A stretch of DNA of 49,392 nt from Chitinophagaceae bacterium (GTDB lineage: Bacteria > Bacteroidota > Bacteroidia > Cytophagales > Cytophagaceae). The notes beneath the pieces are model-generated. The model did no database searches and was not told where the DNA came from. It saw only the letters and a program-made list of their open reading frames with translations. Position numbers and translations under genes: made by a program. Shown here in pieces: positions 34,004-43,212 of the stretch. The stretch covers positions 1-49,392 of the forward strand of contig JAQBNS010000033.1 of NCBI GenBank assembly GCA_028288405.1, in the 5' to 3' direction. Each line of letters begins with the position of its first letter. Position 1 is the first letter of the stretch.

Positions 34004-36157
34004 ATGTTTGACAACATTCACTTTAGTTTTCCGCTCCATAATCCCGTACTGATCTTTTCTTTAGTACTCTTCATTATACTCTTTGCACCTATTATACTGA
34101 GCAAACTCCGCATTCCTCACATCATAGGCCTTATATTGGCTGGTGCAGTGGTTGGACCGTACGGAGTCAACCTGATGTTAAGGGATTCCAGTATTCAACT
34201 ATTTGGCACCGTCGGATTGCTCTATATCATGTTTTTGGCTGGTCTTGAAATTGACATGGCTGACTTTAAAAAAAACAAATACAAGAGTATTCTATTTGGC
34301 TTATTTACGTTCTCTATTCCCATGACTTTGGGAACTCTCGTAAGTTATTATTTACTTCATTACAGTATTCTTTCTTCTGTATTGTTGGCAAGCATGTTTG
34401 CTTCGCACACATTGATCGCCTATCCTATTGTCAGTAAATTCGGTGTCATCAAAAACCGCGCAGTCAATGTAGCTGTAGGTGGAACTATGATTACCGATAC
34501 GTTAACCCTTCTTGTACTGGCCATCGTAGTGGGTATTGTCAAAGAAGGCGTAGGAAAAGAATTCTGGATTACCCTCGGTATTTCTCTCAGTGTTTTTGCT
34601 TTCATTGTTTTAGTATTGATTCCCATCGTCGCACGCTGGTTCTTCAGACAACAACAAGATTCTGTATCGGAATACATATTTGTCTTGGGTGTAGTATTTT
34701 TCTCTGCTTTCTTAGCTGAACTGGCCGGAGTTGAACCGATCATCGGCGCCTTCCTGGCTGGCCTTGCACTCAATCGTCTGATTCCGCATACTTCTGCTTT
34801 AATGAATAGAATAGAATTTGTAGGCAATGCCTTATTCATTCCTTTTTTCCTCATTGGTGTAGGCATGTTGATCGATTTTAAAATTTTCACTGCCGGTACA
34901 GAAGCATTGATCATCGCCGGTGTAATGACTACTCTTGCTGTCATTTCTAAGTTCATAGCTACTTACCTCACTAAAATGTCCTTCCGTTTTACAAAAGATG
35001 AATTCTTCATGATGTTCGGGTTGAGCAGCGCACATGCGGCAGCCACACTTGCAGCGGTATTGGTCGGTTACAATATTATCCTTGGAACCGATGCCAATGG
35101 AGAACCCATCCGTTTGTTGAATGAAGATGTACTGAACGGAAGTATTGTAATGATTCTCATTACCTGTACCATCAGTTCTTTCGTAGTCAGCAGAGCCGCC
35201 AGAAAAATAGCGGATGCTGAAAAAGAAGCAGAGCCAAACAAAGAGAATTCGAATGAAGTCATTAATAACTTTCTTATTCCCATTGCAGACGAAGACACCG
35301 TTCAAGGTATCGTTGACTTTTCTGCTCTTTTACACAGTAAGAAAAATACCACCAATTTCTTTGTCTTGAATGTCCGCACGGAAGAAGAAGATAATGAAAA
35401 AACAGGATTGAAATTATTAGAGAAAACGCAAAAAGCAGCGGCTGCCATCAATTTGGAAATGACACCCATTTCTCGCTATGATACCAGTATTTCCAATGGT
35501 ATCATCAATTCTGTAAAGGAAAACAGCATCACCGATATTTTCCTGAGTGTAAGTCCAAGCAAGGATTTCATCAGTCCAAATTTCAATAACATCATTGAGC
35601 AAGTCGCTGGCAAAACAGACGATACTATTTTTATTTACAAATCTGCACAGCCGATTAATACCGTCAAAAAAATAGTCATTGCTATTCCACCGAAGTCGGA
35701 ATATGAAATTGGTTTTATCAAATACTTACAACGTCTGTTAGCCCTCAGTAAAGAGCTCAGTGCCGGAATTGTATTTTACACGAATAAAACATCTTGTAGT
35801 AAAGTAAAAAAAGTATTGACCAACAGCGGACATAATCTACCGGTAGATTATCAGCTACTCGACGAATGGAGTGACTTCCTGATCATTTCAAAAAGTTTAT
35901 CCGCCAATGATTTGTTGGTAGTAGTCAATGCCCGAAAAAACACATTGTCCTATAATAAGTTTATGGACAAACTCCACAGACAACTGGCGAAGTATTTTCA
36001 ATCCAATAATGTATTGATCCTTTATCCGGAACAATACAATGCATCCGAACTGGAACGAAGAAGACTGGATGGATCTATTGATGACTTGATTGAAGAGAAT
36101 CTGAAACGTATTGATTCGATTGGGAAATATTTTAAGAAGATGATCAATAGGAAATAA
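34004..36157 (+). CDS. Kef/CPA2-type cation:proton antiporter with C-terminal cytosolic domain
   Basis: From the ATG at 34004 (a TTG at 33983 adds seven) the protein has 717 residues. The first ~400 form a 12-13-helix Na+/H+ exchanger domain with KLRIPHIIGLILAGAVVGPYGV, FLAGLEIDM, PIIGAFLAGLALNRLIP and FIGVGM-like FFLIGVGMLIDFK. The remaining ~300 residues are a soluble alpha/beta region like two universal-stress-protein folds in series, with no TrkA-N domain. It probably exchanges K+ or Na+ for protons and is controlled by the USP-like part. It converges with the outer-membrane barrel gene over a strong stem-loop. Confidence 0.92.
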   Translation: MFDNIHFSFPLHNPVLIFSLVLFIILFAPIILSKLRIPHIIGLILAGAVVGPYGVNLMLRDSSIQLFGTVGLLYIMFLAGLEIDMADFKKNKYKSILFGLFTFSIPMTLGTLVSYYLLHYSILSSVLLASMFASHTLIAYPIVSKFGVIKNRAVNVAVGGTMITDTLTLLVLAIVVGIVKEGVGKEFWITLGISLSVFAFIVLVLIPIVARWFFRQQQDSVSEYIFVLGVVFFSAFLAELAGVEPIIGAFLAGLALNRLIPHTSALMNRIEFVGNALFIPFFLIGVGMLIDFKIFTAGTEALIIAGVMTTLAVISKFIATYLTKMSFRFTKDEFFMMFGLSSAHAAATLAAVLVGYNIILGTDANGEPIRLLNEDVLNGSIVMILITCTISSFVVSRAARKIADAEKEAEPNKENSNEVINNFLIPIADEDTVQGIVDFSALLHSKKNTTNFFVLNVRTEEEDNEKTGLKLLEKTQKAAAAINLEMTPISRYDTSISNGIINSVKENSITDIFLSVSPSKDFISPNFNNIIEQVAGKTDDTIFIYKSAQPINTVKKIVIAIPPKSEYEIGFIKYLQRLLALSKELSAGIVFYTNKTSCSKVKKVLTNSGHNLPVDYQLLDEWSDFLIISKSLSANDLLVVVNARKNTLSYNKFMDKLHRQLAKYFQSNNVLILYPEQYNASELERRRLDGSIDDLIEENLKRIDSIGKYFKKMINRK

Positions 36158-36165
36158 ATCATACG

Positions 36166-36313
<148 letters not shown>

Positions 36314-36329
36314 CAGTTTGATAATGGTC

Positions 36330-36364
36330 TGGCAGTTTCAGCTCTGAAGACCTGCACCCAAAAA
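36330..36364. repeat. Degenerate copy of the GTGTCAGGTCT palindrome
   Basis: CTGGCAGTTTCAGCTCTGAAG and ACCTGCACCCAAAAAC align with one arm of the pair at 31155-31186 (GTGTCAGGTCTGAAGACC, TGACACCAAAAAA) with several substitutions. It ends at the stop codon of the barrel gene. Confidence 0.65.
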
Positions 36365-39208
36365 CTACTGATTGCTATCAGTCTTTTTATAATTCCTAAA
36401 ATTATAAGTAAACGTCACCATGTAATACCGCTGCAAGACATTCGTTCGTGTATCTTCGTTGTAGACATCCGTGAACGTACGACTGACACTGTTGTTCTGT
36501 CCAAGGATATCAAAAACGGTGAACCGCAATTCGGCTGCATTGTTCTTTAAAAACTTATAGCCTAAGCCCGCATTCCACAAAATATAATTCTGGTTATACC
36601 CTGCTGACAGTCCGGCGTTGTATTGATGATTGGCTTCCGTATTAAACACAATATGCTTGGCCATGATCAGGTTCAATTTCACTTTAGAGCTCTGGTTAAA
36701 AAATTCTGCATCCGAACTTTTATTCAACGTGTTTTTTACAAAATTATAACTGGAGTTCGTCGATACAGTAAAATCAACATTACTGCTGATATTGCTGCTC
36801 AGCACCAATCCAGCGCCCAATGCGGGTGAATTGGCATAATTGGTACGTCCGTTGATGAGACCGGGTGTACGGGTATAATTGGCAGACAGGTTTACATTCA
36901 CATTAGACTTAATACCGGCAACGGGACGCCCGTAAGAAACGAAAGACCGTGCAGAAACATAACCGTCCACATTCTCTTTTGTAATGAGCTGTGCTCCTCT
37001 GGCCATGTTTACTCCGTCGATCACTGTATCACTGTTGGCAATATAAGTACTGTTGGCCACGTAATCTTGCGTATACGACACATTGAGTAACGTAAAAAAA
37101 TTAGAGGACTTATCTGAATTCGTAGCAGAATAACGAGCCGACATGTTGTGCTGATATTGTTGTTTCAAATTGGGGTTACCGGTACTTAACTGCAAAGGAT
37201 TACTGTTGTTCAATACATTTTGCAATTGATCTACACTTGGAGCCGTAGTTTGTGTGCGGTAATCCAATCGTATATTTTTCGATTTGCTAAAATTAATCCT
37301 CAAGCGAGCAGAAGGAAGTAAATTGGAAAAGGATCTATTCAATGTGTTTTCTCTCGGAAAATCCTGGTCATTATTCAAACTGGCATATTGGTAAGCCATA
37401 TTAAGCCCCACCTGATACTTCTGTGATTGATAACGATAACCCGCTCCGCCAGAATGAGTGATGTAATCACTTTTAAAAACATTCGAAAGCGAGGTGTCTT
37501 GCTGGTTGTAGGATTGGGAAGCATTATCAAAGTTATACGTTCTTTTATCGCTGGTGCTTTGCGTGTAATTCAAACCATAGTTAAACTCCAAAATGCTTTT
37601 CTCACTTATCGGTTCTGTATAAGAAACTTTACCGTCCGCAGAATATCCATTCTTTAACAGATCAGAATGTTGGTTCAAGGTATCCGATAAAGAAGGATTG
37701 GTGTAAAAATTATTTTGAGCGAGGAAATTATTCACACCCGATGTTTTGCTGTAGCCTGTGTTTAAGTTCACCGAAAACGTTCTGCCTTTCTTTATGAATT
37801 TATGACGAAACAGCAATTGGTTAGCAGCGCTCAATGCATACTGATTAGAGTTGTAATCATTTAACGTACTATTAGCAAGCATAGAACCTCTTGACGTCGC
37901 ACCGTTCAATGAACGCTCTCCATCATTTTGCTGGTAGGAAAACTTAGGGACGATCAATAATGAATTCATCGAATCCATTTTGTAATCAATCCTGGCATTG
38001 AAACGATGATTGACATTGACGCTATTGGAAAGCGTATGTTCATTGTAGGTCTGCACAGAATCAGAAGTTTGCACATACCTTCTGAATACATTTTTATCAG
38101 ACAGGTTATCCGCACGGTTAAAAAAGTAACTGGCTGTGACATCCACTTTCTTTCCCCATTTGTCTGAATAATTAAGTCCAATAGCATGCGTCTTGGAAAC
38201 ACCGCCCTGCGCACTGACCAAGAAATTATCGTTGCTGCCTCCTGATCTTCCACCGCCGCCGCCGCCGGAACCACCACCTCTGCCACCTTGACTGGAAGAA
38301 CTACTTACTCCCAATAAATCATCGGCAGAAAAATTCTGCTCATTGATGTTATTGCTTTGTCCGATGATGCTGATGCGTCTGTTGCCATTGAAAATATTGA
38401 TATTTCCACCTGCTCTGTACACATCATTGTAACCATATCCGGCATATACTTTTCCAAAGTTTCCGTCACGCTTATCCGGCTTGGTAACAATGTTGATTGT
38501 CTTTGTTCTATTGCCATCGTCAAAACCGGTAAACTGAGACTGATCGCTGAGCTGATCGAAGACCTGTACTTTATCAATGACTTCTGCCGGTAAATTTTTC
38601 AATACAGTAGACGGATCATCGCCAAAAAATGGTTTGCCATCTACCAATACCTTTGTAACATTTTCACCTTGTGCCTGTATTTTACCATCGACAACCGTAA
38701 CACCGGGCATCTTCGTAATCAGGTCTTCTGCAGTCGCATCGGGATTAGTTTTAAAAGCATCGGCATTGAATTGCGTCGTATCTCCTTTCTGCACAAAAGA
38801 CTTTGCCACTGCTGTAACAATAACCTGGTCTGCTTCTATTGTAGAAGTCATACCAATAATTCCCAAAGTCGATGAACTATCTCCTACGCTAATCGATCGG
38901 ACTTCATCTTTATAACCTACATATAAAATTTTCAGGATGAAGCTGCCCTTAGGAACTTTGGTCAGCACAAACTTCCCATTCAAGTCTGTCGATGCCGGTT
39001 CTGCTACCAGATTCGAATCGGGCAAACCTAATAAAACTACAGTACCATCTACCAATGGGTAACCATCGGACTTATCCTTCACAAATCCTGATACTGTGGT
39101 TTCTTGCGCGTAGCTCGCTGTATAAATAAAAAATAAAGAAATAACGGCGATCCATTTTAATTGAAACAGCGCAAACGGATAGACGACCTGTACAACAGAC
39201 TTCGTCAT
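36365..39208 (-). CDS. Outer-membrane barrel protein with CarboxypepD_reg domain (TonB-receptor type)
   Basis: The signal peptide ends near TASYAQ. A CarboxypepD_reg domain (about 38-120, TVSGFVKDKSDGYPLVDGTV) is followed by a plug-like region (ITKMPGVTVVDGKIQAQGENVTKVLVDGK) and a long barrel with a Gly-rich loop (about 310-330), ending in VTFTYNFRNY. The family is the large outer-membrane beta-barrel (OMP_b-brl_3) proteins, often without a canonical TonB box. Its start overlaps the stop of the LytTR regulator by one base (TAATG), so the kinase, regulator and barrel are one operon. Ligand is unknown. Confidence 0.9.
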   Translation of the reverse strand: MTKSVVQVVYPFALFQLKWIAVISLFFIYTASYAQETTVSGFVKDKSDGYPLVDGTVVLLGLPDSNLVAEPASTDLNGKFVLTKVPKGSFILKILYVGYKDEVRSISVGDSSSTLGIIGMTSTIEADQVIVTAVAKSFVQKGDTTQFNADAFKTNPDATAEDLITKMPGVTVVDGKIQAQGENVTKVLVDGKPFFGDDPSTVLKNLPAEVIDKVQVFDQLSDQSQFTGFDDGNRTKTINIVTKPDKRDGNFGKVYAGYGYNDVYRAGGNINIFNGNRRISIIGQSNNINEQNFSADDLLGVSSSSSQGGRGGGSGGGGGGRSGGSNDNFLVSAQGGVSKTHAIGLNYSDKWGKKVDVTASYFFNRADNLSDKNVFRRYVQTSDSVQTYNEHTLSNSVNVNHRFNARIDYKMDSMNSLLIVPKFSYQQNDGERSLNGATSRGSMLANSTLNDYNSNQYALSAANQLLFRHKFIKKGRTFSVNLNTGYSKTSGVNNFLAQNNFYTNPSLSDTLNQHSDLLKNGYSADGKVSYTEPISEKSILEFNYGLNYTQSTSDKRTYNFDNASQSYNQQDTSLSNVFKSDYITHSGGAGYRYQSQKYQVGLNMAYQYASLNNDQDFPRENTLNRSFSNLLPSARLRINFSKSKNIRLDYRTQTTAPSVDQLQNVLNNSNPLQLSTGNPNLKQQYQHNMSARYSATNSDKSSNFFTLLNVSYTQDYVANSTYIANSDTVIDGVNMARGAQLITKENVDGYVSARSFVSYGRPVAGIKSNVNVNLSANYTRTPGLINGRTNYANSPALGAGLVLSSNISSNVDFTVSTNSSYNFVKNTLNKSSDAEFFNQSSKVKLNLIMAKHIVFNTEANHQYNAGLSAGYNQNYILWNAGLGYKFLKNNAAELRFTVFDILGQNNSVSRTFTDVYNEDTRTNVLQRYYMVTFTYNFRNYKKTDSNQ

Positions 39209-39927
39209 TAAAAACTGCTTTTATTGATGAACTCTTGAAAACGTTCTTTATAATTGTCCGCTACCGGCATGTAGGTTTCTCTTATCTTGATCTTACCTCG
39301 CTCTACGATCTCTATTTTGCTCAGGTTAATAATATAAGAGCGGTGAATACGCATAAAGTCATGCTCTGGCAATTGTTCTTCTATCGCTTTCATACTCATC
39401 AAAGAAAGTATAGGTGCCGATTTATCTTGCAAGTGAATCTTTACATAATCTTTCAATCCTTCTATATATAAAATATTCGACAGGTCAATGCGAATTAATT
39501 TATACTCCGATTTCACAAAAAGGTAAGATTGCTTTTCTTCTTTCGTTTCTTTTGAGGGTTCACCTCTATCAAACCATTCTTTCGCTTTGTTTGCCGATCT
39601 TAAAAATTCTTCATAACTGAATGGTTTCAACAAATAATCTAAAGCATCTACTCTAAAGCCTTCCAATGCATACTTTTCAAATGCCGTAGTGAAAATAATC
39701 TTAGGGCCGTTTTTTAGTGTACGTGAAAATTCTATGCCCGTCATGTCAAGCATTTGTATATCCAAAAAGAGCAAATCTACCGACTCCTTTTCGATGAGTA
39801 CCATGGCTTCCAAAGGACTGTGACAACGGCCCTTCAACTCCAGAAAAGGAGTTTGAGTAACATACCGCTCAATCAAATCAAGCGCCAGTGGCTCATCGTC
39901 AACAATCAGGCATTTGATTTTTTTCAT
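39208..39927 (-). CDS. LytTR-type response regulator
   Basis: A receiver domain (acidic Asp10-Asp11, phosphorylated Asp56 in LLFLDIQMLDMTG, Lys near DYLLKPF) is joined to a LytTR DNA-binding domain (about 135-237, LFVKSEYKLIRIDLSNILYIEGLKDYVKIHL to FMRIHRSYIINLSKIE). It should control transcription, plausibly of the barrel gene it overlaps. It begins within the last four bases of the LytS kinase gene (ATGA overlap), typical of Bacteroidota LytS/LytTR pairs. Confidence 0.94.
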   Translation of the reverse strand: MKKIKCLIVDDEPLALDLIERYVTQTPFLELKGRCHSPLEAMVLIEKESVDLLFLDIQMLDMTGIEFSRTLKNGPKIIFTTAFEKYALEGFRVDALDYLLKPFSYEEFLRSANKAKEWFDRGEPSKETKEEKQSYLFVKSEYKLIRIDLSNILYIEGLKDYVKIHLQDKSAPILSLMSMKAIEEQLPEHDFMRIHRSYIINLSKIEIVERGKIKIRETYMPVADNYKERFQEFINKSSF

Positions 39928-40967
39928 AACTGTACTTCTATAATTGCGTGATGTACTTTATTTTCAACATATGTTCTAAACTGGTAATTCTTACCAGGCT
40001 GCAATTCGATTCTTTTCTTCAAGTTACCCATGCCTATACCTGACCCGCTTCTATCCAATTCCTCTTTAGGATAATTGCTGTTGCGGACACTGAAAGTTAA
40101 CTGTGTTTCTGAAATTTCACAACGAATTTCAATAAATGACTCCTGCGAACTTATTCCATGTTTAAAGGCATTTTCAACCAAAGAGATAAACAGCAAATGC
40201 AATATTTCTACGTCTTTGTAGTGCTCCGGAAAATCACACGATACTTTTACATGCTTCGGTACACGCATTTTCATGAGTTCGATATAACTTCTCGTGAAGT
40301 TCAACTCTTTGGACAAAGTAGTCGTCTCTCCTTCTGTTTCATACAACAAATAGCGCATCATCTTGCTAAGCTGATGCAAGGCTTCTTTCGATTGTTCGGG
40401 AGAAGCATCAACCAAAGAATAAATATTATTCAACGTATTAAAGAAGAAATGCGGCTGCAACTGGTATTTCAATCCGTTCAATTCCGATTTCAATTGTTCA
40501 TTCTCCAATTGTTTTTTCTGGTCTTCAAAAGCAAACCAGTTCTTTGTCATTTTAATCGATACAGACGCTCCAATGGTAAGCACATAGGAAATTAAAATAC
40601 GGGAATAATTCCAAATGGCTTTATTGGAAAAAGAAGTCAAACTGAAATGAGGAAGACGATCTACAATAAGCGCACTACGACCAGCATCTATAATGAAAAT
40701 ACCCGCTACGAAAAAGACAAGATTAATAAGCGTAAAGGTGGCAAAACGTTTTGAAAACCAATAACGATCAATCAGCAGGTAATAGTTGAAGTAAAAAATA
40801 ATGGCATACAAGATCAGAGGAAGCAGCGCCACACCCACTATGGAATTCAGCTTCATGGGTTCGCGTTCCCCTCCGGAAATTAAAAAGGGAAAGGTGAAAA
40901 AGATGACCCATATGAAAACGTGTAATATGGCTTCAGACTTTTTCCAATATTTAAATTTGTTGAGCAT
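39924..40967 (-). CDS. LytS-type membrane sensor histidine kinase
   Basis: Four N-terminal membrane helices (about 15-135, including VFIWVIFFTFPFLI and IAVLPLILYAIIFYFNYYLL-like stretches) are followed by a linker, the His_kinase domain QLQPHFFFNTLNNIYSLVD with the acceptor His, and a degenerate HATPase_c domain (LLFISLVENAFKHGIS; SGSGIGMGNLKKRIELQPG). This family pairs with LytTR regulators. It is the first gene of the kinase-regulator-barrel operon. No extracellular sensor domain is visible; the signal may be sensed in the membrane. Confidence 0.93.
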   Translation of the reverse strand: MLNKFKYWKKSEAILHVFIWVIFFTFPFLISGGEREPMKLNSIVGVALLPLILYAIIFYFNYYLLIDRYWFSKRFATFTLINLVFFVAGIFIIDAGRSALIVDRLPHFSLTSFSNKAIWNYSRILISYVLTIGASVSIKMTKNWFAFEDQKKQLENEQLKSELNGLKYQLQPHFFFNTLNNIYSLVDASPEQSKEALHQLSKMMRYLLYETEGETTTLSKELNFTRSYIELMKMRVPKHVKVSCDFPEHYKDVEILHLLFISLVENAFKHGISSQESFIEIRCEISETQLTFSVRNSNYPKEELDRSGSGIGMGNLKKRIELQPGKNYQFRTYVENKVHHAIIEVQL

Positions 40968-41067
40968 GCTGATATTCGGATTGATGAGCTACACTATAAA
41001 AATGGTCATTATTGTCTTTTATTAAAAGAACAATAGAAGAAGAGTGGATATTTATAGACGAAAAGGA

Positions 41068-41164
41068 GAAAACAGAGAGCTGATAGCTGATATGTCAATT
41101 AATAATATGTTAGCAAAATAAAATAAATCAGATTTCAGTTTTCAGCTCTCTGTTTTCAGTTTTC
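41068..41164. repeat. Facing heptamer-like arrays AGCTGAT / TCAGTTT
   Basis: The left arm at 41068-41092 reads AAAACAGAGAGCTGATAGCT then GATA. The right arm at 41133-41164 contains CAGTTTT-CAGCTCT-CTGTTTT-CAGTTTTC. GAAAACAGAGAGCTGA pairs with TCAGCTCTCTGTTTTC. The right arm covers the stop codon and last codons of the 7TMR-DISM kinase, so the protein's end is encoded by the repeat. Confidence 0.85.
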
Positions 41165-43153
41165 TACATTAGGTATGACAACAGTAAACTTAGTTCCTTC
41201 CCCATGAACACTATTCACCTGTATTGTTCCGCCTAATTTTTGTGTGGCTTGTTTCAAAATATACAATCCCAAACCTGAACCGATCGATTTATCATTTACC
41301 TTATAAAACATGTCAAAGATTCTGGTCAAATGCGTTTCCGTGATACCAGGACCATTGTCCTCGAATACAAATACGCCCTCTTTATGGGTAATTTGAACAG
41401 ACACTTTTAGCCAGGAATCCGGCTTGCTTTCATCCTGGTATTTGATGGCATTTTCAATCAGGTTTTGCAAGATAGAATACAATACTTTACGATCACTTAC
41501 CAATTGCGCATCTCCTGACACATCGATGGAAATAGCCAGTCTGCTAAAGTTTGGCAGATGATGAAATGTTTCCATGATTTCTTTGATCATCATTTCTACA
41601 TCAATCTCTCCCTTCTGCAATTGAGAAGTTTTAAGCTTTGTAACGGTCAATAAATCCTCTAAGATCACATCCAGTTTAGTCGATGTTTTCATGATGTGCT
41701 GAAAATAAACAGCCACTTCCGGTACGTTTTCAAAATCTACCAGCCCCACTTTTGTCAAGCCCATCAATGATCGCAAAGGACCTTTGATGTCGTGAGAAGC
41801 CTTATAAACAAAGGAATCCAGTTGACTGTTTTTTTCTTCCAGTTCCAGCGTACGTTCTTTTACTTTTTCTTCCAACTGAAGATTGAGTTGATCTTTATAA
41901 GCTTCCTGTGCTTTCAATTGACTGATCAGATTTTCCTGTACTTCATTTTTTTCACGGATAATCAAACGCACACGATCGCCCAAGGCAATAGAAAGCACCA
42001 CAAACTGGATCACCACGCCCATGTTGAACGAGTAAAAGGCCAACACATCATTGATCACTACGCCAAGGGCTTCCACCAGCATGATACAGAAATCAATAAA
42101 CAAGAACGTAAATCCAATGATATAATAACGGGATGCCTTATAGCCTTCTTTGTAACTTAAAAAACCTGCCACATAAGCCAGCAACATCAACGGGAAATCC
42201 ATGTAGAGATTTCTCGTAAACTGACCCGAAACTAAAAGCCCGATGACAAATACTAACGTTCTGACAACGATGGCACTCAGGATGAGCTTATCGAGCAAAG
42301 GATTGTTGAAGCGTGTATTCAAAAAGGATCTGGCATACAGCAGCAAACTGATCGCGATACAATACAATCCCAAAGGTTCCGCAAAGGCATTCAACATCGG
42401 GTAGTTGGGCCATATGAATTGAAAGCCCATGCCATCGCGTGACAAAGAATAAAAGCCGGTACTCGCTACATAAAGAATATAATAGATGAAAGAGTTGTCC
42501 CTGTCTCGTACAGAAACCAGCATCAGCAAATTATAGATCGCCAAAGCCAGCAATATGCCGTAGAAAACCGACACATAAAAATATTCGTGTGTAGTATAAG
42601 CCACATAGCGTTGTACACTTCGCACAAGACCATACATAAAAATCTCATGTTTGGAATACACTCTCATGTACACCACCGATTCTTCCGAAGGCAGCGGAGG
42701 CAATTGGAAAACAAAATTAATGTGTTGGAAATTTTTCTCTGCAAATACTTGATTGTCGCCAGCACGTATGATCTGGTAGCCCCCGTCCTTCAAAGGAAGA
42801 TAGAGTACAATATCATCCAGTCTGTTGTCGTATAACTCCAGCAACCAGGTATTCTTGCCGGAAGAAATATCTTTCAATCTAAACCGTACCCAAAAGGCTG
42901 AACTGGCATCATTAAATTGCTGTCCTTTGATAGAAAAAGAACGCGGATGCAAATCATACTGACTGACCACTTGCTCGAAGGTCATGGTCTTGGTACTGTC
43001 TCTGAAAATATCAATGGTAGAACCCGCTACAACATACTCCTCGCTGCGATCACTCAGTGCAATGATATCTGATGCCATTACATTCGAAGAGAAGAATGCC
43101 AGACCTAAAAAAACGATATAGGAGTAGATACGGTTCAAAAGGAGGAACAACAT
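41156..43153 (-). CDS. 7TMR-DISM sensor histidine kinase
   Basis: A signal peptide is followed by an extracellular DISMED2 domain (about 35-170: FWVRFRLKDISSGKNTWLLEL, LPPLPSEESVVYMRVYS), seven membrane helices (about 185-385), a coiled coil, a HisKA domain with SFVYKASHDIKGPLRSLMG, and HATPase_c with LQNLIENAIKYQ, FEDNGPGI and GSGLGLYILKQA. DISMED2 domains resemble carbohydrate-binding folds, so a surface sugar is a possible signal. No receiver gene is adjacent. The stop lies inside a repeat arm at 41133-41164. Confidence 0.93.
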   Translation of the reverse strand: MLFLLLNRIYSYIVFLGLAFFSSNVMASDIIALSDRSEEYVVAGSTIDIFRDSTKTMTFEQVVSQYDLHPRSFSIKGQQFNDASSAFWVRFRLKDISSGKNTWLLELYDNRLDDIVLYLPLKDGGYQIIRAGDNQVFAEKNFQHINFVFQLPPLPSEESVVYMRVYSKHEIFMYGLVRSVQRYVAYTTHEYFYVSVFYGILLALAIYNLLMLVSVRDRDNSFIYYILYVASTGFYSLSRDGMGFQFIWPNYPMLNAFAEPLGLYCIAISLLLYARSFLNTRFNNPLLDKLILSAIVVRTLVFVIGLLVSGQFTRNLYMDFPLMLLAYVAGFLSYKEGYKASRYYIIGFTFLFIDFCIMLVEALGVVINDVLAFYSFNMGVVIQFVVLSIALGDRVRLIIREKNEVQENLISQLKAQEAYKDQLNLQLEEKVKERTLELEEKNSQLDSFVYKASHDIKGPLRSLMGLTKVGLVDFENVPEVAVYFQHIMKTSTKLDVILEDLLTVTKLKTSQLQKGEIDVEMMIKEIMETFHHLPNFSRLAISIDVSGDAQLVSDRKVLYSILQNLIENAIKYQDESKPDSWLKVSVQITHKEGVFVFEDNGPGITETHLTRIFDMFYKVNDKSIGSGLGLYILKQATQKLGGTIQVNSVHGEGTKFTVVIPNVEN

Positions 43154-43212
43154 TAAAAGGATACTAAAGTATACGATTGATGAAGGAGTATGTTCCCTTA
43201 AAGATGCCGTTT

